Shown here in pieces: positions 46,075 through 59,639 of a DNA stretch of 64,000 nt (position 1 is the first letter of the stretch; each line of letters begins with the position of its first letter). The notes beneath the pieces are model-generated. The model ran no database searches, had not been told where the DNA came from, and saw only the letters and a list, made by a program, of their open reading frames with translations. Made by a program: the position numbers and the translations under genes. Source of the stretch: Spirochaetota bacterium (lineage in GTDB: Bacteria; Spirochaetota; Spirochaetia; Treponematales; UBA12059); contig JAPLSN010000022.1 of the NCBI GenBank assembly GCA_026398615.1, positions 1 to 64,000 on the forward strand. Direction: 5' to 3'.

Positions 46075-46147
46075 GCCCTTGTAGCTCAGTTGGCAGAGCG
46101 CATCCATGGTAAGGATGAGGTCATCGGTTCGATTCCGATCGAGGGCT
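46075..46147 (+). tRNA. tRNA-Thr (GGT)
   Basis: Full cloverleaf: acceptor GCCCTTG/CGAGGGC, D-arm GCTCAGTTGGCAGAGC, anticodon stem CATCC/GGATG with loop ATGGTAA (anticodon GGT), T-arm TCGGTTCGATTCCGA. No encoded CCA. First gene of the block. Confidence 0.95.
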
Positions 46148-46314
46148 TTCCGGTCGGTGGAGAACGGCACTGAACGGGCTGCAATCGTTGCCCGGTGAAC
46201 CGTTTTTCCCGTCACGTGACCTGGTTCATCAGCGCACCGGGACGCGACTGTCCGGGTTCCGGCCGGGGATTCACCCAGCTCCGCGCGCCTTCCGGCGCGG
46301 CAAAGGATTGATGT

Positions 46315-46488
46315 ATGGCAGCGAAGAAGCAGAACGTGGAGCTCATCGCACTCCAGTGCACGGAGTGCAAGCGCCGCAATTATACGACCACGAAGAACCG
46401 CAAGACCACGCAGGAAAAACTGGAGCTCAGCAAGTACTGCAAGTGGGACCGGAAGCACACGATTCACAAGGAAACGAAGATAAAATAG
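46315..46488 (+). CDS. rpmG: 50S ribosomal protein L33
   Basis: 57 residues beginning [18 protein letters not shown] and containing [19 protein letters not shown] and [15 protein letters not shown]. The four Cys (CTEC and KYCKW, one of the last pair missing) show a Cys-containing type with an incomplete zinc set: only three cysteines (CxxC and YCKW) are seen. It lies between two tRNA genes and is short enough to be missed by length filters. Confidence 0.93.
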   Translation: MAAKKQNVELIALQCTECKRRNYTTTKNRKTTQEKLELSKYCKWDRKHTIHKETKIK

Positions 46489-46503
46489 GCCAGGTTCGAT
46501 TCT

Positions 46504-46576
46504 AGGCCAGTAGCTCTAATGGTAGAGCGCCGGTCTCCAAAACCGGATGTTGATGGTTCGAATCCTTCCTGGCCTG
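46504..46576 (+). tRNA. tRNA-Trp (CCA)
   Basis: Acceptor AGGCCAG/CTGGCCT, anticodon stem CCGGT/ACCGG with loop CTCCAAA (anticodon CCA), T-arm with GGTTCGAATCC. It begins 15 bases after rpmG and ends 53 bp before secE. Confidence 0.95.
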
Positions 46577-46629
46577 TTTTCCCGTCGCGTTCCGGGCGTC
46601 TTCACGTCCGGGCGTCACAAGGAGCCCGC

Positions 46630-46809
46630 ATGAAAAAGGTCGTACAGTTCTTCAAGGACAGCATCGGCGAACTCAAGAAGGTCGTATGGCCGAGCCGCGA
46701 CGATGTAATCTCCTCCACGAAGGTCATCATCGTTTCGACCCTCATCGTGGCCGTCGTCCTCGGCCTCATAGACGTCATACTCGTTCGGGGTATGGAATTG
46801 TTCTTCTGA
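46630..46809 (+). CDS. secE: preprotein translocase subunit SecE
   Basis: Minimal SecE of 59 residues with a single membrane segment: MKKVVQFFKDSIGELKKVVW, then PSRDDVISSTKVIIVSTLIV and a hydrophobic helix to MELFF. AAGGAG precedes the ATG. Essential part of SecYEG. The next gene is nusG, as usual. Confidence 0.93.
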   Translation: MKKVVQFFKDSIGELKKVVWPSRDDVISSTKVIIVSTLIVAVVLGLIDVILVRGMELFF

Positions 46810-46830
46810 GCCGGGAGCCGAACCAAAACC

Positions 46831-47388
46831 ATGGCCAAATCCTGGTACGTCCTGCACGTCTATTCAGGCTACGAGAACAAGATCGAAAAAATCATACGGC
46901 TCTATCTCGGGAACGGGGAGCTCGATCCGGCCATCGTGACCGATATCAAGGTACCGAGCGAGGAAGTCGTCGACGTGAAGGACGGCAAGCGGCGCATCTC
47001 GCGGCGCAAGATCCTTCCGGGCTACATTCTCGTCGAGATGGATCTCCCGGAAGCTGGCTGGAAAGCGCCCTGCTCGTCGATCCGCAAGATCACGGGCGTG
47101 ACGGGTTTCGTCGGGGCGACCCAGCACAACAAGCCGACGCCCATATCGCCTGAGGAGGCGCGCGAAATGCTGCAGCGCGCCGGCGAGATCAAGGGCGAGC
47201 GGCAGATCAAGACCAAGCAGACCTTCAACGTCGGCGAGCAGGTCAAGATCATCGAGGGACCGTTCGAGTCCTTCACGGGGATGATCGAGGAAGTCAGCAC
47301 GGACAAGAACAAGCTCAAGGTCATGGTGGGCATTTTTGGGCGCGCGACGCCCGTGGAAGTCGACATGCTCCAGGTGGAAAAGACATGA
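46831..47388 (+). CDS. nusG: transcription termination/antitermination factor NusG
   Basis: 185 residues: NGN domain (SWYVLHVYSGYENKIEKII, RRKILPGYILVEMDL) and a C-terminal KOW domain (GEQVKIIEGPFESFTGMIEEV). It binds RNA polymerase and couples to Rho or ribosome. Length matches the family; no inserted domain. Confidence 0.95.
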   Translation: MAKSWYVLHVYSGYENKIEKIIRLYLGNGELDPAIVTDIKVPSEEVVDVKDGKRRISRRKILPGYILVEMDLPEAGWKAPCSSIRKITGVTGFVGATQHNKPTPISPEEAREMLQRAGEIKGERQIKTKQTFNVGEQVKIIEGPFESFTGMIEEVSTDKNKLKVMVGIFGRATPVEVDMLQVEKT

Positions 47389-47802
47389 AAGGGTTGTGAA
47401 AAAGACCATGGGGCCTTTTTCACAATTGTCAATTTTCTGCAATTGTGCGGAAAACCGCAGGTTTTCCGGGCAATTGCAGGGCAGGTTGTTGAAAAGCGTC
47501 AAGTTTTCCGACGACCTGATCGCGAAAGCGACTTTGCCGGCGGGCCGATGTCCGGCGACAAGGTTTCCTATATAAAGGTCCCCGGTCACGCGTCGCGTGA
47601 CCAGGCATGCGGAACTACCTGGCGAACGAAGTTCGCCCAGGCAAGCGAAGCTTGCCGGGATTCCTTTTGAATGGGAGCTCGTCCCCGCGAGGGAGGCGGG
47701 CGCTACCTCGGTCTTCGCGGAAGGGGATACCCCGAAGCGACGCCCCGCGAAAGCGGAAGGCGGCCAGGCGCGGACCGGGTACACCACGAAAGGAGAATCA
47801 AG
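47389..47802 (+). repeat. nusG-rplK spacer packed with hairpins
   Basis: In 414 bp: (1) TTGTGAAAAAG/CTTTTTCACAA, 11 bp perfect (47394-47425), six bases after the nusG stop. (2) CTGCAATTG-tg-CGGAAAACC / GGTTTTCCG-gg-CAATTGCAG (47437-47479), 18 bp with one internal loop. (3) CAGGTTGTTGAAAA with TTTTCCGACGACCTG (47482-47518), partly G-U. (4) three hairpins with 3-base loops in a row, GGTCACGC-GTC-GCGTGACC (47584-47602), GGCGAAC-GAA-GTTCGCC (47621-47637), GGCAAGC-GAA-GCTTGCC (47640-47656). (5) CCGC-GAAA-GCGG near 47743. No promoter was defined. An L1 autoregulatory site is expected hereabouts. Confidence 0.7.
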
Positions 47803-48234
47803 ATGGCGAAAAAACAGGTCACCGCGATCGTCAAGTTGCAGTGCCCGGCCGGAAAGGCCACGCCCGCCCCGCCCGTCGGACCGGCCCTCGGTCCCCACGG
47901 CGTTTCGGCCCCGATGTTCTGCACGCAGATCAACGAGAGGACCAAGGGCATGGAGGTCGGCCTCACGATCCCGGTCGTGATTACCGTCTTCAAGGACAAG
48001 TCCTTCACCTTCATCACGAAGACGCCGCCGGCGTCCGTGCTGATCAAGAAGGCGATCGGGCTCGAGAAGGGCTCCCCGGTCCCGGACAAGCAGAAAGTCG
48101 GAAAACTTCCGAAGAACAAGTGCGAGGAGATCGCCAGGATAAAGATGGCCGACCTCACGGCCAACGACATCCAGGCGGCGATGCGCATAATCGCCGGGAC
48201 CGCCCGCTCCATGGGCATCGAGACGGAGCTGTAA
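47803..48234 (+). CDS. rplK: 50S ribosomal protein L11
   Basis: 143 residues: [39 protein letters not shown], then [19 protein letters not shown] and the C-terminal rRNA-binding domain. ATG 47803 with AAGGAG upstream was chosen over longer in-frame starts. Part of the GTPase-associated centre. Followed by rplA after four bases. Confidence 0.96.
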   Translation: MAKKQVTAIVKLQCPAGKATPAPPVGPALGPHGVSAPMFCTQINERTKGMEVGLTIPVVITVFKDKSFTFITKTPPASVLIKKAIGLEKGSPVPDKQKVGKLPKNKCEEIARIKMADLTANDIQAAMRIIAGTARSMGIETEL

Positions 48235-48238
48235 GGCC

Positions 48239-48922
48239 ATGAAGCACGGAAAGAACTACGAGAACGCGGTAAAGAAGCTCGACCGCACGCAGGAGTACGA
48301 GACCGCCAAGGCCTGCGCCCTGGTGAAAGAACTCCACTACGTCAAGTTCGACGAGACCGTCGAAGTACACATCAAGCTCAACCTCAAGAAGAGCCAGTCC
48401 GTCCGCGATACGATCGTCCTTCCCCACCAGTTCCGCGCCGAGAAGCGCATCATGGTGTTCTGCAAGGCCGACAAGGTCAAGGAAGCGATGGATGCGGGAG
48501 CCACCTTCGCCGGCGACAACGAGTACATCGAGAAGATCAAGGGCGGTTGGCTCGACTTCGACATCGCCGTGGCCACGCCCGACATGATGAAGGACGTCGG
48601 AAAGCTCGGCATGATCCTCGGGCGGAAGGGCCTCATGCCGAACCCCAAGACCGGCACCGTCACCCACGACCTCAAGGCCGCGATTGCCGAGCTCCGCAAG
48701 GGACGCACGGAGTTCCGCACGGACAAGTCAGGCATCATTCACCTTGCCGTCGGCAAGTCGAACATGGAGCCCGAGAAGGTCGCCGAGAATCTCAAGATTC
48801 TCATCGACGAGGTCACGCGAAGGCGTCCCTCCGACGTGAAGGGAGAGTTCATCGAGTCCGTGTACGTCGCCGGCTCGATGACCCCGAGCGTCAAGGTCGT
48901 CACGGCCAAGGCAGAGAGGTAA
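48239..48922 (+). CDS. rplA: 50S ribosomal protein L1
   Basis: 227 residues with IVLPHQFRAEKRIMVFCKADKVKEA, GRKGLMPNPKTGTVT and KGEFIESVYVAGSMTPSVKV. In E. coli it also represses its own operon at the L11 leader; here that would fall in the hairpin-rich spacer. Three bases separate it from rplJ. Confidence 0.96.
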   Translation: MKHGKNYENAVKKLDRTQEYETAKACALVKELHYVKFDETVEVHIKLNLKKSQSVRDTIVLPHQFRAEKRIMVFCKADKVKEAMDAGATFAGDNEYIEKIKGGWLDFDIAVATPDMMKDVGKLGMILGRKGLMPNPKTGTVTHDLKAAIAELRKGRTEFRTDKSGIIHLAVGKSNMEPEKVAENLKILIDEVTRRRPSDVKGEFIESVYVAGSMTPSVKVVTAKAER

Positions 48923-48925
48923 TCT

Positions 48926-49435
48926 ATGGCCATCCGCGGAAAGAAGATACAGTCCAGCAAGATGGAGGCCGTCGAGGCCCTCCGTTCCCAGATCAACGCG
49001 AGCAGCGATTTCATCTTCACCGACTATCGCGGGCTCACGGTGTTCCAGATCTCCCAGCTCCGCAAGCAGCTACGGGCGAAGAACGCCGAGTACCACGTCG
49101 TCAAGAACAACTTCGCGCGCCTCGCGTTCGAGGAACTCGGCTTCACGAAAGAAGTCGTTCCCGTCCTCCTCGGGCCGACGGCCGTCGCGTTCGTCAAGTC
49201 GGACTCCAACGAAGTCGCCAGGATCCTCGTGGATTTCGCCAGGGACGCCCCTCTCAAGGTGAAGGGCGGCCTCGTGGACAAGGACTTCCTCGACCAGAAA
49301 GCCATCACCCTGTATTCGAAGCTCCCCGGCCGGAACCAGCTCATCGCCATGTTCATGTCGACGATGCGGGCGCCCGTCCAGAATTTCGTCTACCTCCTCA
49401 AGGCCGTCGAGGAAAAGGTGGCCGCGCAGGGCTGA
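48926..49435 (+). CDS. rplJ: 50S ribosomal protein L10
   Basis: 169 residues: [23 protein letters not shown] and [16 protein letters not shown], with the C-terminal helix that binds L7/L12 dimers. With only three bases to rplA, the usual L10 leader operator cannot be upstream of it, unlike E. coli. Confidence 0.95.
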   Translation: MAIRGKKIQSSKMEAVEALRSQINASSDFIFTDYRGLTVFQISQLRKQLRAKNAEYHVVKNNFARLAFEELGFTKEVVPVLLGPTAVAFVKSDSNEVARILVDFARDAPLKVKGGLVDKDFLDQKAITLYSKLPGRNQLIAMFMSTMRAPVQNFVYLLKAVEEKVAAQG

Positions 49436-49495
49436 CTTCCGGCGCGGCACGGCAGACAGAGACATTCGGTCGTCAGGCTTCGGAAGTGCTGCCGT
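49435..49495 (+). promoter_or_regulatory. possible H-type pseudoknot in the rplJ-rplL spacer
   Basis: ACTTCCG (49435-49441) pairs with CGGAAGT (49481-49487), and ACGGCAG (49449-49455) with CTGCCGT (49489-49495). The crossing order is that of a pseudoknot. The first strand overlaps the rplJ stop codon. Seven-pair matches are not rare in GC-rich DNA, so confidence is low. Confidence 0.3.
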
Positions 49496-49559
49496 TCCTG
49501 TCGACCTTTTCGAACGCCACCCGTACGGGAAGGCCAGCGTATTGCCAGGAGAAGATAAT

Positions 49560-49937
49560 ATGGCAGCTATCAGCAACGAGCAGATCCTCGACGCCATCGG
49601 GGAAATGAAGATCACCGAGATCTCCGCGCTCATCAAGGCCATGGAAGAGAAGTTCGGGGTCACCGCGGCCGCGCCCGTAGCTGCCGCGGCCGCCGGTCCG
49701 GCCGCAGTCGTCGAGGAACAGACCGAGTTCACGGTCATCCTCAAGGCCGGTTTTCCCGCCGACAAGAAGATCGCGATCATCAAGGGAGTCCGCGCCATCA
49801 CGGGCCTCGGGCTCAAGGAAGCCAAGGATCTCGTCGAAGCCGGCGACAAGCCTCTCAAGGAAAACGTCTCGAAGGAAGAAGCCGAGAAAGTCAAGAAGCA
49901 GATCACCGAGGCCGGTGGCATTGTCGAAGTCAAATAA
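49560..49937 (+). CDS. rplL: 50S ribosomal protein L7/L12
   Basis: 125 residues from ATG 49560 (AGGAG upstream; the earlier in-frame ATG is less likely). N-terminal dimer helix, Ala-rich hinge ([14 protein letters not shown]) and C-terminal domain ([26 protein letters not shown]). Multi-copy stalk protein recruiting translational GTPases. Confidence 0.96.
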   Translation: MAAISNEQILDAIGEMKITEISALIKAMEEKFGVTAAAPVAAAAAGPAAVVEEQTEFTVILKAGFPADKKIAIIKGVRAITGLGLKEAKDLVEAGDKPLKENVSKEEAEKVKKQITEAGGIVEVK

Positions 49938-50470
49938 GGTCTGTTGCAGACAGTTCGATCGTCTCAAAAGGGGTGTTGGAAAAGCCGGATTCGGCTTTTC
50001 CGACATTTCCGTATCGTCGCGCAAATATGGATGATCGCGAAAAAGTCGCATACGATGAACACGCCGCGCCTGCGGGCGGTTCTGAAACCACGATGAACAT
50101 TGAAGCCGGGACGCTTCCGGCATGGAACATACAGGGCATGCCCGCGGCGCGAACGGCGGCGGGATGGCCGTCCGGGAAAAAAGCCGCTCACGACGGAGAT
50201 CCGAAGTTGGAAGAAAGCGTGAAACGCACGAAAGGGCACCGCCCGTCGCGGAAAGCCCGCGTGGCATCATCAAAAAATGCGAGGACTCCCGAAGGGGAGA
50301 CGTGCCGCAGGCGGTACAACGCCCGCGGACATCGAGCGAGGCGTCGGACGGCATGCGCATCCGGCTCGTCGCGCGGCTCCGCCGGGTCCTAAGGATCGGG
50401 GCGGAAACGCGGGAAACCGCGCGGCCGGCTCGGGAGCCGCATGCTCCCGTCCCGGCCCAGGGGGATACGG
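49938..50470 (+). other. rplL-rpoB spacer with a terminator-like hairpin (49975-50004)
   Basis: GTTGGAAAAGCCG and CGGCTTTTCCGAC form a 13-bp stem (one G-U) around a 4-base loop, 37 bp after rplL. There is no T-run, so partial attenuation before rpoB, known in E. coli, is plausible. CGGCTC-GG-GAGCCG lies near 50427. An open frame from about 49973 exists but shows no coding character. Otherwise nothing recognised in 533 bp. Confidence 0.5.
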
Positions 50471-53400
50471 ATGGCCTATACCGAACACAAGATCATTCGA
50501 AGCTACATCGGCAAGGATTACCAGGAGGCGAGGGAGCTTCCCGACCTTATCGAGATCCAGCTGTCGAGCTACGAACGCTTCCTGCAGCGGAAAGTCCTGA
50601 AGCGGGGGGACGTTCCCGATCTGGCCGGGCTCGAGGAAGTATTCCGCGCGACCTTCCCGATCGAGAGTCCGAACGGCGACATGCTCCTCGAGTACGAGCG
50701 CTACGCCCTCGACGAGGGCGCCATGAAATACTCCGAGATCGAGTGCAAGCAGAAAGGCCTCACCTACGCGGTTCCGCTCAAGGCCAGGATCAACCTCATC
50801 TTCCAGAGGACGGGAGAGATCAGACAGAAGGACATCTACCTCGGCGACGTCCCCCTCATGACCGACCGGGGCACCTTCATCATCAACGGCGCCGAGCGCG
50901 TCGTCGTGTCGCAGATCCACCGGTCTCCCGGCGTTATCTTCTGCCACGAGAAGGGGATCTATTCCGCGCGGATCATACCCTACCGCGGGTCGTGGCTCGA
51001 GTTCGAGATCGACCAGAAGAAAGAGCTCATCTACGCCAAGATCGACCGCAAGAAGCGCATCCTGGGGACCATGTTCCTCCGCGCGCTCGGCTTCGAGTCC
51101 CGCGAGGACATCATAGACGCCTTCTACGAGCATGACACGCTGAAGATCACCGAAAACCGCGACGACAAGGACAAGGCGGTCGGGAGGATCCTCGCCAGAT
51201 CCGTGTGGATCGCGAAGGACGGCGAGCGCAAGAAACTGTACCGCGCGGGGGACAAGCTCCACCTCCACGAAATCGACGATCTTCTGACGGCGGGCATCGG
51301 GTCGGTCGATGTGATCAATTTCGTCCACACGGACAGCCTCCATTTCGACATGATCCTCAATTGCCTCGAGCGGGAGGACATCAAGCTCGTGAAGGAAGAC
51401 GTGGGACAGGACGAGCCCACCAAGGCCGACGCCCTGGCGGCGGTCTATGCGACACTGCTCCCCGGCGAGCCCATCACCGTCGAGAACGCCGAACGCGACC
51501 TCACGACCATGTTCTTCACCGCGAGGCGCTACGACCTGGGCAAGGTCGGCCGCTACAAGCTCAACAAGAAATTCGACTACACCGTCCCGGTCAAGGATTA
51601 CACGCTCAACAAGGCGGACATCATCTCCACGATGAAGTACCTCATGAGCGTCTACTACGGGGAGAACAACGTCGACGACGTGGACCATCTCGGAAACCGC
51701 CGCGTGAGGTCCGTCGGCGAACTCCTCGCGAACGTCATGAAGGGCGCCTTCAGCCGGATGGAACGCATCGCCAAGGAGCGCATGAGCCTCAAGGAGACCG
51801 ACACCATCCGGCCGCAGGACCTGATCTCGATCAAACCCATTGTCGCCGCGGTGAAGGAATTCTTCGGATCCAGCCAGCTGTCCCAGTTCATGGACCAGGT
51901 CAACCCGCTCGCCGAGCTCACGCACAAGCGGCGCCTCAACGCGCTGGGCCCCGGCGGCCTGTCGCGCGACCGCGCGGGCTTCGAGGTCCGCGACGTCCAC
52001 TACACGCACTACGGCCGCATGTGCCCGATTGAGACGCCGGAAGGCCCGAATATCGGGCTCATCGTCTCGCTTGCCACCTATACCACGGTGAACGAGTACG
52101 GTTTCCTGGAAACCCCGTACCGCAAGGTGATCGACGGCAAGGCGAGCAACGAGATCGTCTACCTGTCGGCCATGGACGAGGACCATTACTACATCGCGCA
52201 GGCCAGCGCCAGGATCGACAAGAAGGGGAACTTCGTCGACGAGCAGATTTCCTGCCGCCACCAGGGCGACTACTCGACCCGCGGTCCCAAGGATCTCCAG
52301 TTCATGGACGTATCGCCCAAGCAGGTCATCTCGGTCTCGGCGGCCCTCATCCCCTTCCTCGAGCATGACGACGCCAACCGGGCGCTCATGGGCTCCAACA
52401 TGCAGCGCCAGGCCGTGCCCCTCGTGTTCAACGAACCGCCCCGCGTCGGAACCGGCATGGAGCGGAAGACCGCCTACGATTCCGGCGTCCTCATCAAGGC
52501 GAAGCGCCCCGGCGTCGTGGAATGGGTCGACGCCACAAAGGTCATCATCAAGCCGGACGAGGACAAGAAGGCCCGGGACGAATACCAGATCGTGAAGAAC
52601 GCCCGGACCAACCAGGATACCTGCTACACCCAGCGCCCCATCGTGAAGAAAGGCGAGAAGATCGAGAAGGGTCAGGTGATCGCCGACGGCCCGGCGACCA
52701 AGGACGGCGAGCTGGCGCTCGGAAAGAACATCCTGGCCGCGTTCGTGCCGTGGAACGGCTACAACTACGAAGACGCCATCCTCATCTCCGAGCGCGTGGT
52801 CAAGGAGGACATGTTCACCTCCATCCACATCAAGGAGTTCCAGACCGAGGTCCGCGAGACCAAGCTCGGACCGGAGCGCATAACGCGCGATATCCCGAAC
52901 ACGAGCGAGAAGAGCCTGGACAACCTGGACGCCGAGGGCATCATCCGCGTCGGCGCCAAGGTCAAGTCGGGCGACATCCTGGTGGGCAAGGTGACGCCGA
53001 AGAGCGAGACCGAGACCACCCCGGAATTCAAGCTCCTCAATTCCATCTTCGGGGAGAAGGCCAAGGACGTCCGTGATTCCAGCTTGCGCGTTCCGCACGG
53101 CATCGAAGGGACGATCATCGACGTCCAGCGCCTCAAGCGCTCCGCGAACGACGATCTCTCGCCGGGCGTCGAGGAGGTCGTGAAGGTCCTCATTGCCGCG
53201 AAGCGCAAGCTCAAGGAAGGCGACAAGATGGCGGGGCGCCACGGGAACAAGGGCGTCGTCGCCCGCGTGCTCCCGGTCGAGGACATGCCGTTCCTCGAGG
53301 ACGGCACTCCGGTCGACATCTGCCTCAATCCGCTCGGCGTTCCCTCGCGGATGAACATCGGCCAGATCATGGAGACCGAACTCGGATGGGCTGCCAGCAC

Positions 53401-53965
53401 GCTGAACGAATGGCTATCGTGCCCGGTCTTCCAGTCCCCGAGCCAGGAACAGATCGAGGAAAAGCTCAAGGAAGCGGGCCTCCCCGGTTCCTGCAAGACC
53501 AACGTAAGCGACGGGCGGACCGGCGAGCGCTTCCAGAACGCGGTGACCGTCGGGATCATCTACTTCATGAAGCTCCACCACCTCGTCGACGACAAGATGC
53601 ACGCCCGCTCGACCGGTCCCTACTCCCTGGTCACGCAGCAGCCGCTCGGCGGCAAGGCCCAGTTCGGGGGCCAGCGCCTCGGCGAGATGGAAGTCTGGGC
53701 GCTCGAAGCCTACGGCGCGGCGGCAACGCTGCAGGAGCTCCTCACGATCAAGTCCGACGACATGACCGGGAGGGCGAAGGTATACGAGGCGATCGTGAAG
53801 GGCGAACCCCATACGGCGGCCGGAATACCGGAATCGTTCAACGTTCTCGTCCAGGAACTCCGCGGACTCGCGCTCGACATCAGGATCTACGACGCCAAGG
53901 ACAGGCAGATCCCGCTCACTGAACGCGACGAAGAGCTCATCAGCAAGCAGGGTACCAACTTCTGA
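50471..53965 (+). CDS. rpoB: RNA polymerase beta subunit, with Asn at the Ser531-equivalent position
   Basis: 1164 residues from ATG 50471 (GGGGGA upstream). All main blocks are visible, including the rifampicin region [20 protein letters not shown] then [21 protein letters not shown]. The residue equal to E. coli Ser531 is Asn (AAC at 51938-51940, local residue 490), the substitution associated with natural rifampicin resistance in Treponema, Borrelia and Leptospira. Asn519-region neighbour Asn518 is Val. [18 protein letters not shown] and the C-terminal [23 protein letters not shown] are intact. A long hairpin separates it from rpoC. Confidence 0.97.
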   Translation: MAYTEHKIIRSYIGKDYQEARELPDLIEIQLSSYERFLQRKVLKRGDVPDLAGLEEVFRATFPIESPNGDMLLEYERYALDEGAMKYSEIECKQKGLTYAVPLKARINLIFQRTGEIRQKDIYLGDVPLMTDRGTFIINGAERVVVSQIHRSPGVIFCHEKGIYSARIIPYRGSWLEFEIDQKKELIYAKIDRKKRILGTMFLRALGFESREDIIDAFYEHDTLKITENRDDKDKAVGRILARSVWIAKDGERKKLYRAGDKLHLHEIDDLLTAGIGSVDVINFVHTDSLHFDMILNCLEREDIKLVKEDVGQDEPTKADALAAVYATLLPGEPITVENAERDLTTMFFTARRYDLGKVGRYKLNKKFDYTVPVKDYTLNKADIISTMKYLMSVYYGENNVDDVDHLGNRRVRSVGELLANVMKGAFSRMERIAKERMSLKETDTIRPQDLISIKPIVAAVKEFFGSSQLSQFMDQVNPLAELTHKRRLNALGPGGLSRDRAGFEVRDVHYTHYGRMCPIETPEGPNIGLIVSLATYTTVNEYGFLETPYRKVIDGKASNEIVYLSAMDEDHYYIAQASARIDKKGNFVDEQISCRHQGDYSTRGPKDLQFMDVSPKQVISVSAALIPFLEHDDANRALMGSNMQRQAVPLVFNEPPRVGTGMERKTAYDSGVLIKAKRPGVVEWVDATKVIIKPDEDKKARDEYQIVKNARTNQDTCYTQRPIVKKGEKIEKGQVIADGPATKDGELALGKNILAAFVPWNGYNYEDAILISERVVKEDMFTSIHIKEFQTEVRETKLGPERITRDIPNTSEKSLDNLDAEGIIRVGAKVKSGDILVGKVTPKSETETTPEFKLLNSIFGEKAKDVRDSSLRVPHGIEGTIIDVQRLKRSANDDLSPGVEEVVKVLIAAKRKLKEGDKMAGRHGNKGVVARVLPVEDMPFLEDGTPVDICLNPLGVPSRMNIGQIMETELGWAASTLNEWLSCPVFQSPSQEQIEEKLKEAGLPGSCKTNVSDGRTGERFQNAVTVGIIYFMKLHHLVDDKMHARSTGPYSLVTQQPLGGKAQFGGQRLGEMEVWALEAYGAAATLQELLTIKSDDMTGRAKVYEAIVKGEPHTAAGIPESFNVLVQELRGLALDIRIYDAKDRQIPLTERDEELISKQGTNF

Positions 53966-53970
53966 CTCAA

Positions 53971-54031
53971 GGCAGCCCGCGCGGCGCCGGACCTTCCGCA
54001 GCGAAGGGCCAGCGCCGCCGCGCGGCCTGCC
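53971..54031 (+). repeat. long GC-rich stem-loop between rpoB and rpoC
   Basis: GGCAGCCCGCGCGGCG (53971-53986) and CGCCGCGCGGCCTGCC (54016-54031) pair over 16 bp with one mismatch. The loop itself holds CCTTC/GAAGG. There is no T-run. It is more likely an mRNA processing or stability element than a terminator, as rpoC must be co-expressed. Confidence 0.6.
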
Positions 54032-54067
54032 GTCCCGGGGCGGGAACAGCCCGACGGAGGGAACCGA

Positions 54068-58426
<4,359 letters not shown>

Positions 58427-58482
58427 AAGGCCTCGTCTTCGGGTTCGTCCCGGCAGACCCCACGGCAATGGCAAACGAAAAT

Positions 58483-58517
58483 GGGCGCGTTCCCCCGAGG
58501 GAGCGCGCCCGATCTTT
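58483..58517 (+). terminator. intrinsic terminator after rpoC
   Basis: GGGCGCGTTCCC pairs with GGGAGCGCGCCC (one G-U) around a CCGA loop, followed by GATCTTTTG. It ends the long rpl-rpo transcript 57 bp after the rpoC stop. Confidence 0.85.
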
Positions 58518-58571
58518 TGCCGGCAACCCCCGGGATCCTACCTGACGCCCTTCCCCCGGAGGAAGGGTGCA

Positions 58572-59591
58572 CTATCGCAGGGCAAGGTCGAGTACGTCGC
58601 GCTCCGGGTCGAACGCCACGCCCGGACGCATCCATGCCCCCTGGAGCCTGGACGGATTGTGGATCTGGACCAGGCGCCCCTCCTGGCGCAGGGCATAGCG
58701 CCCGGCGACGGGTCGATGCCCGGAAATCCAGACGGCATTGCCAGCCGGGATGCGGAGCAGGGATTCCAGGGAGCGCTGGACCGAGCCGGGTTCGGCTTCG
58801 CCGTTGTCCGTCCAGATGAGGGCTTTCACGACTTCGGGACGGCTGCGATACGACGCCAGGTCGTCGGGCGAGAGGGCAAACGCCGGCTCGGCGTGGCTTG
58901 CGCAGAAGGCGGCGCCGCGCACCACGAGCGGGAGCAACCGTTCGTACGCGACGAGGTCGGCGAGGAGACCGGGTCCTCCATAGAGTTGGAACCATGCCGC
59001 CGTCATAGCCCCCTCCCAGGCGAATTTCCCAAACTGCATGTCGCCGCCGGAATCGAGGTTGGCCGCGTTGTCGTGGTTTCCCTTCAGGTAGAAAAATCTG
59101 CCGGGGAAGGCGACCAGGAGTTCGAGGATGAGCCGCACGGCGCGCAATGCTGCCGACATTTCGGCGTCCATGGCCTTTCGCGTCGCGAAAGCGCCCGAGT
59201 ATTCGCGGAACGCCAGCGCCCAGCGCCTCGGTGCGTCGCCTGATTCCGAGTGGAGGACGTCCCCGAGGACGATCAAGGAGGCTTTGCCCGCTTCCAGAGC
59301 TTCGGCGATCGTCAGCCTGAGTCCGGGGGGCGAAAAACGCAGGGCGCTGCAAAGGAGGATGGTCCTGGCGTGAACATCGGGCAGAACGAGCGCGGGAAGG
59401 CCGGGATCGCAGTCCACGATGCCTCCGGGGAGCCCGTTGTCCCCGCGGGGCCGGATCCCGGGCGGGAGTGCGGCAAGTTGTTCGGCCGCGTCCCGGACGC
59501 GGCGGCCGAAAATGACCGCCGACTGGAGATCGCGGGTGTTCCCGAGTTCCGCGGCGAGGGCCAATATCTCGTCAGCCTTCCTTCGCAGCAT
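58572..59591 (-). CDS. metallophosphoesterase, PPP-like
   Basis: 339 residues. Motifs VLPDVHARTILL, VLGDVLHSE, YLKGNHDN, CASHAEPAF and WISGHRPVAGRY give the two-metal set of calcineurin-like phosphoesterases; the first motif has Asp-Val-His as in PPP phosphatases. No signal peptide. Its 5' end is 49 bp after the stop of the TPR gene on the same strand. Substrate unknown. Confidence 0.83.
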   Translation of the reverse strand: MLRRKADEILALAAELGNTRDLQSAVIFGRRVRDAAEQLAALPPGIRPRGDNGLPGGIVDCDPGLPALVLPDVHARTILLCSALRFSPPGLRLTIAEALEAGKASLIVLGDVLHSESGDAPRRWALAFREYSGAFATRKAMDAEMSAALRAVRLILELLVAFPGRFFYLKGNHDNAANLDSGGDMQFGKFAWEGAMTAAWFQLYGGPGLLADLVAYERLLPLVVRGAAFCASHAEPAFALSPDDLASYRSRPEVVKALIWTDNGEAEPGSVQRSLESLLRIPAGNAVWISGHRPVAGRYALRQEGRLVQIHNPSRLQGAWMRPGVAFDPERDVLDLALR

Positions 59592-59639
59592 GGATTCAAG
59601 TCCTGTGGAACCGTTCGGGGCGACGGGCGGCTGTCCGCA

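Noticed and set aside
49973-50392. 139-codon frame between rplL and rpoB
   Set aside because: Begins inside the hairpin and has a composition typical of non-coding GC-rich DNA.
50270-53242. 990-codon open frame antisense to rpoB
   Set aside because: It is a shadow of the high-GC coding frame; rpoB is certain and no domain is recognisable on the other strand. The same applies to the long frame antisense to rpoC.
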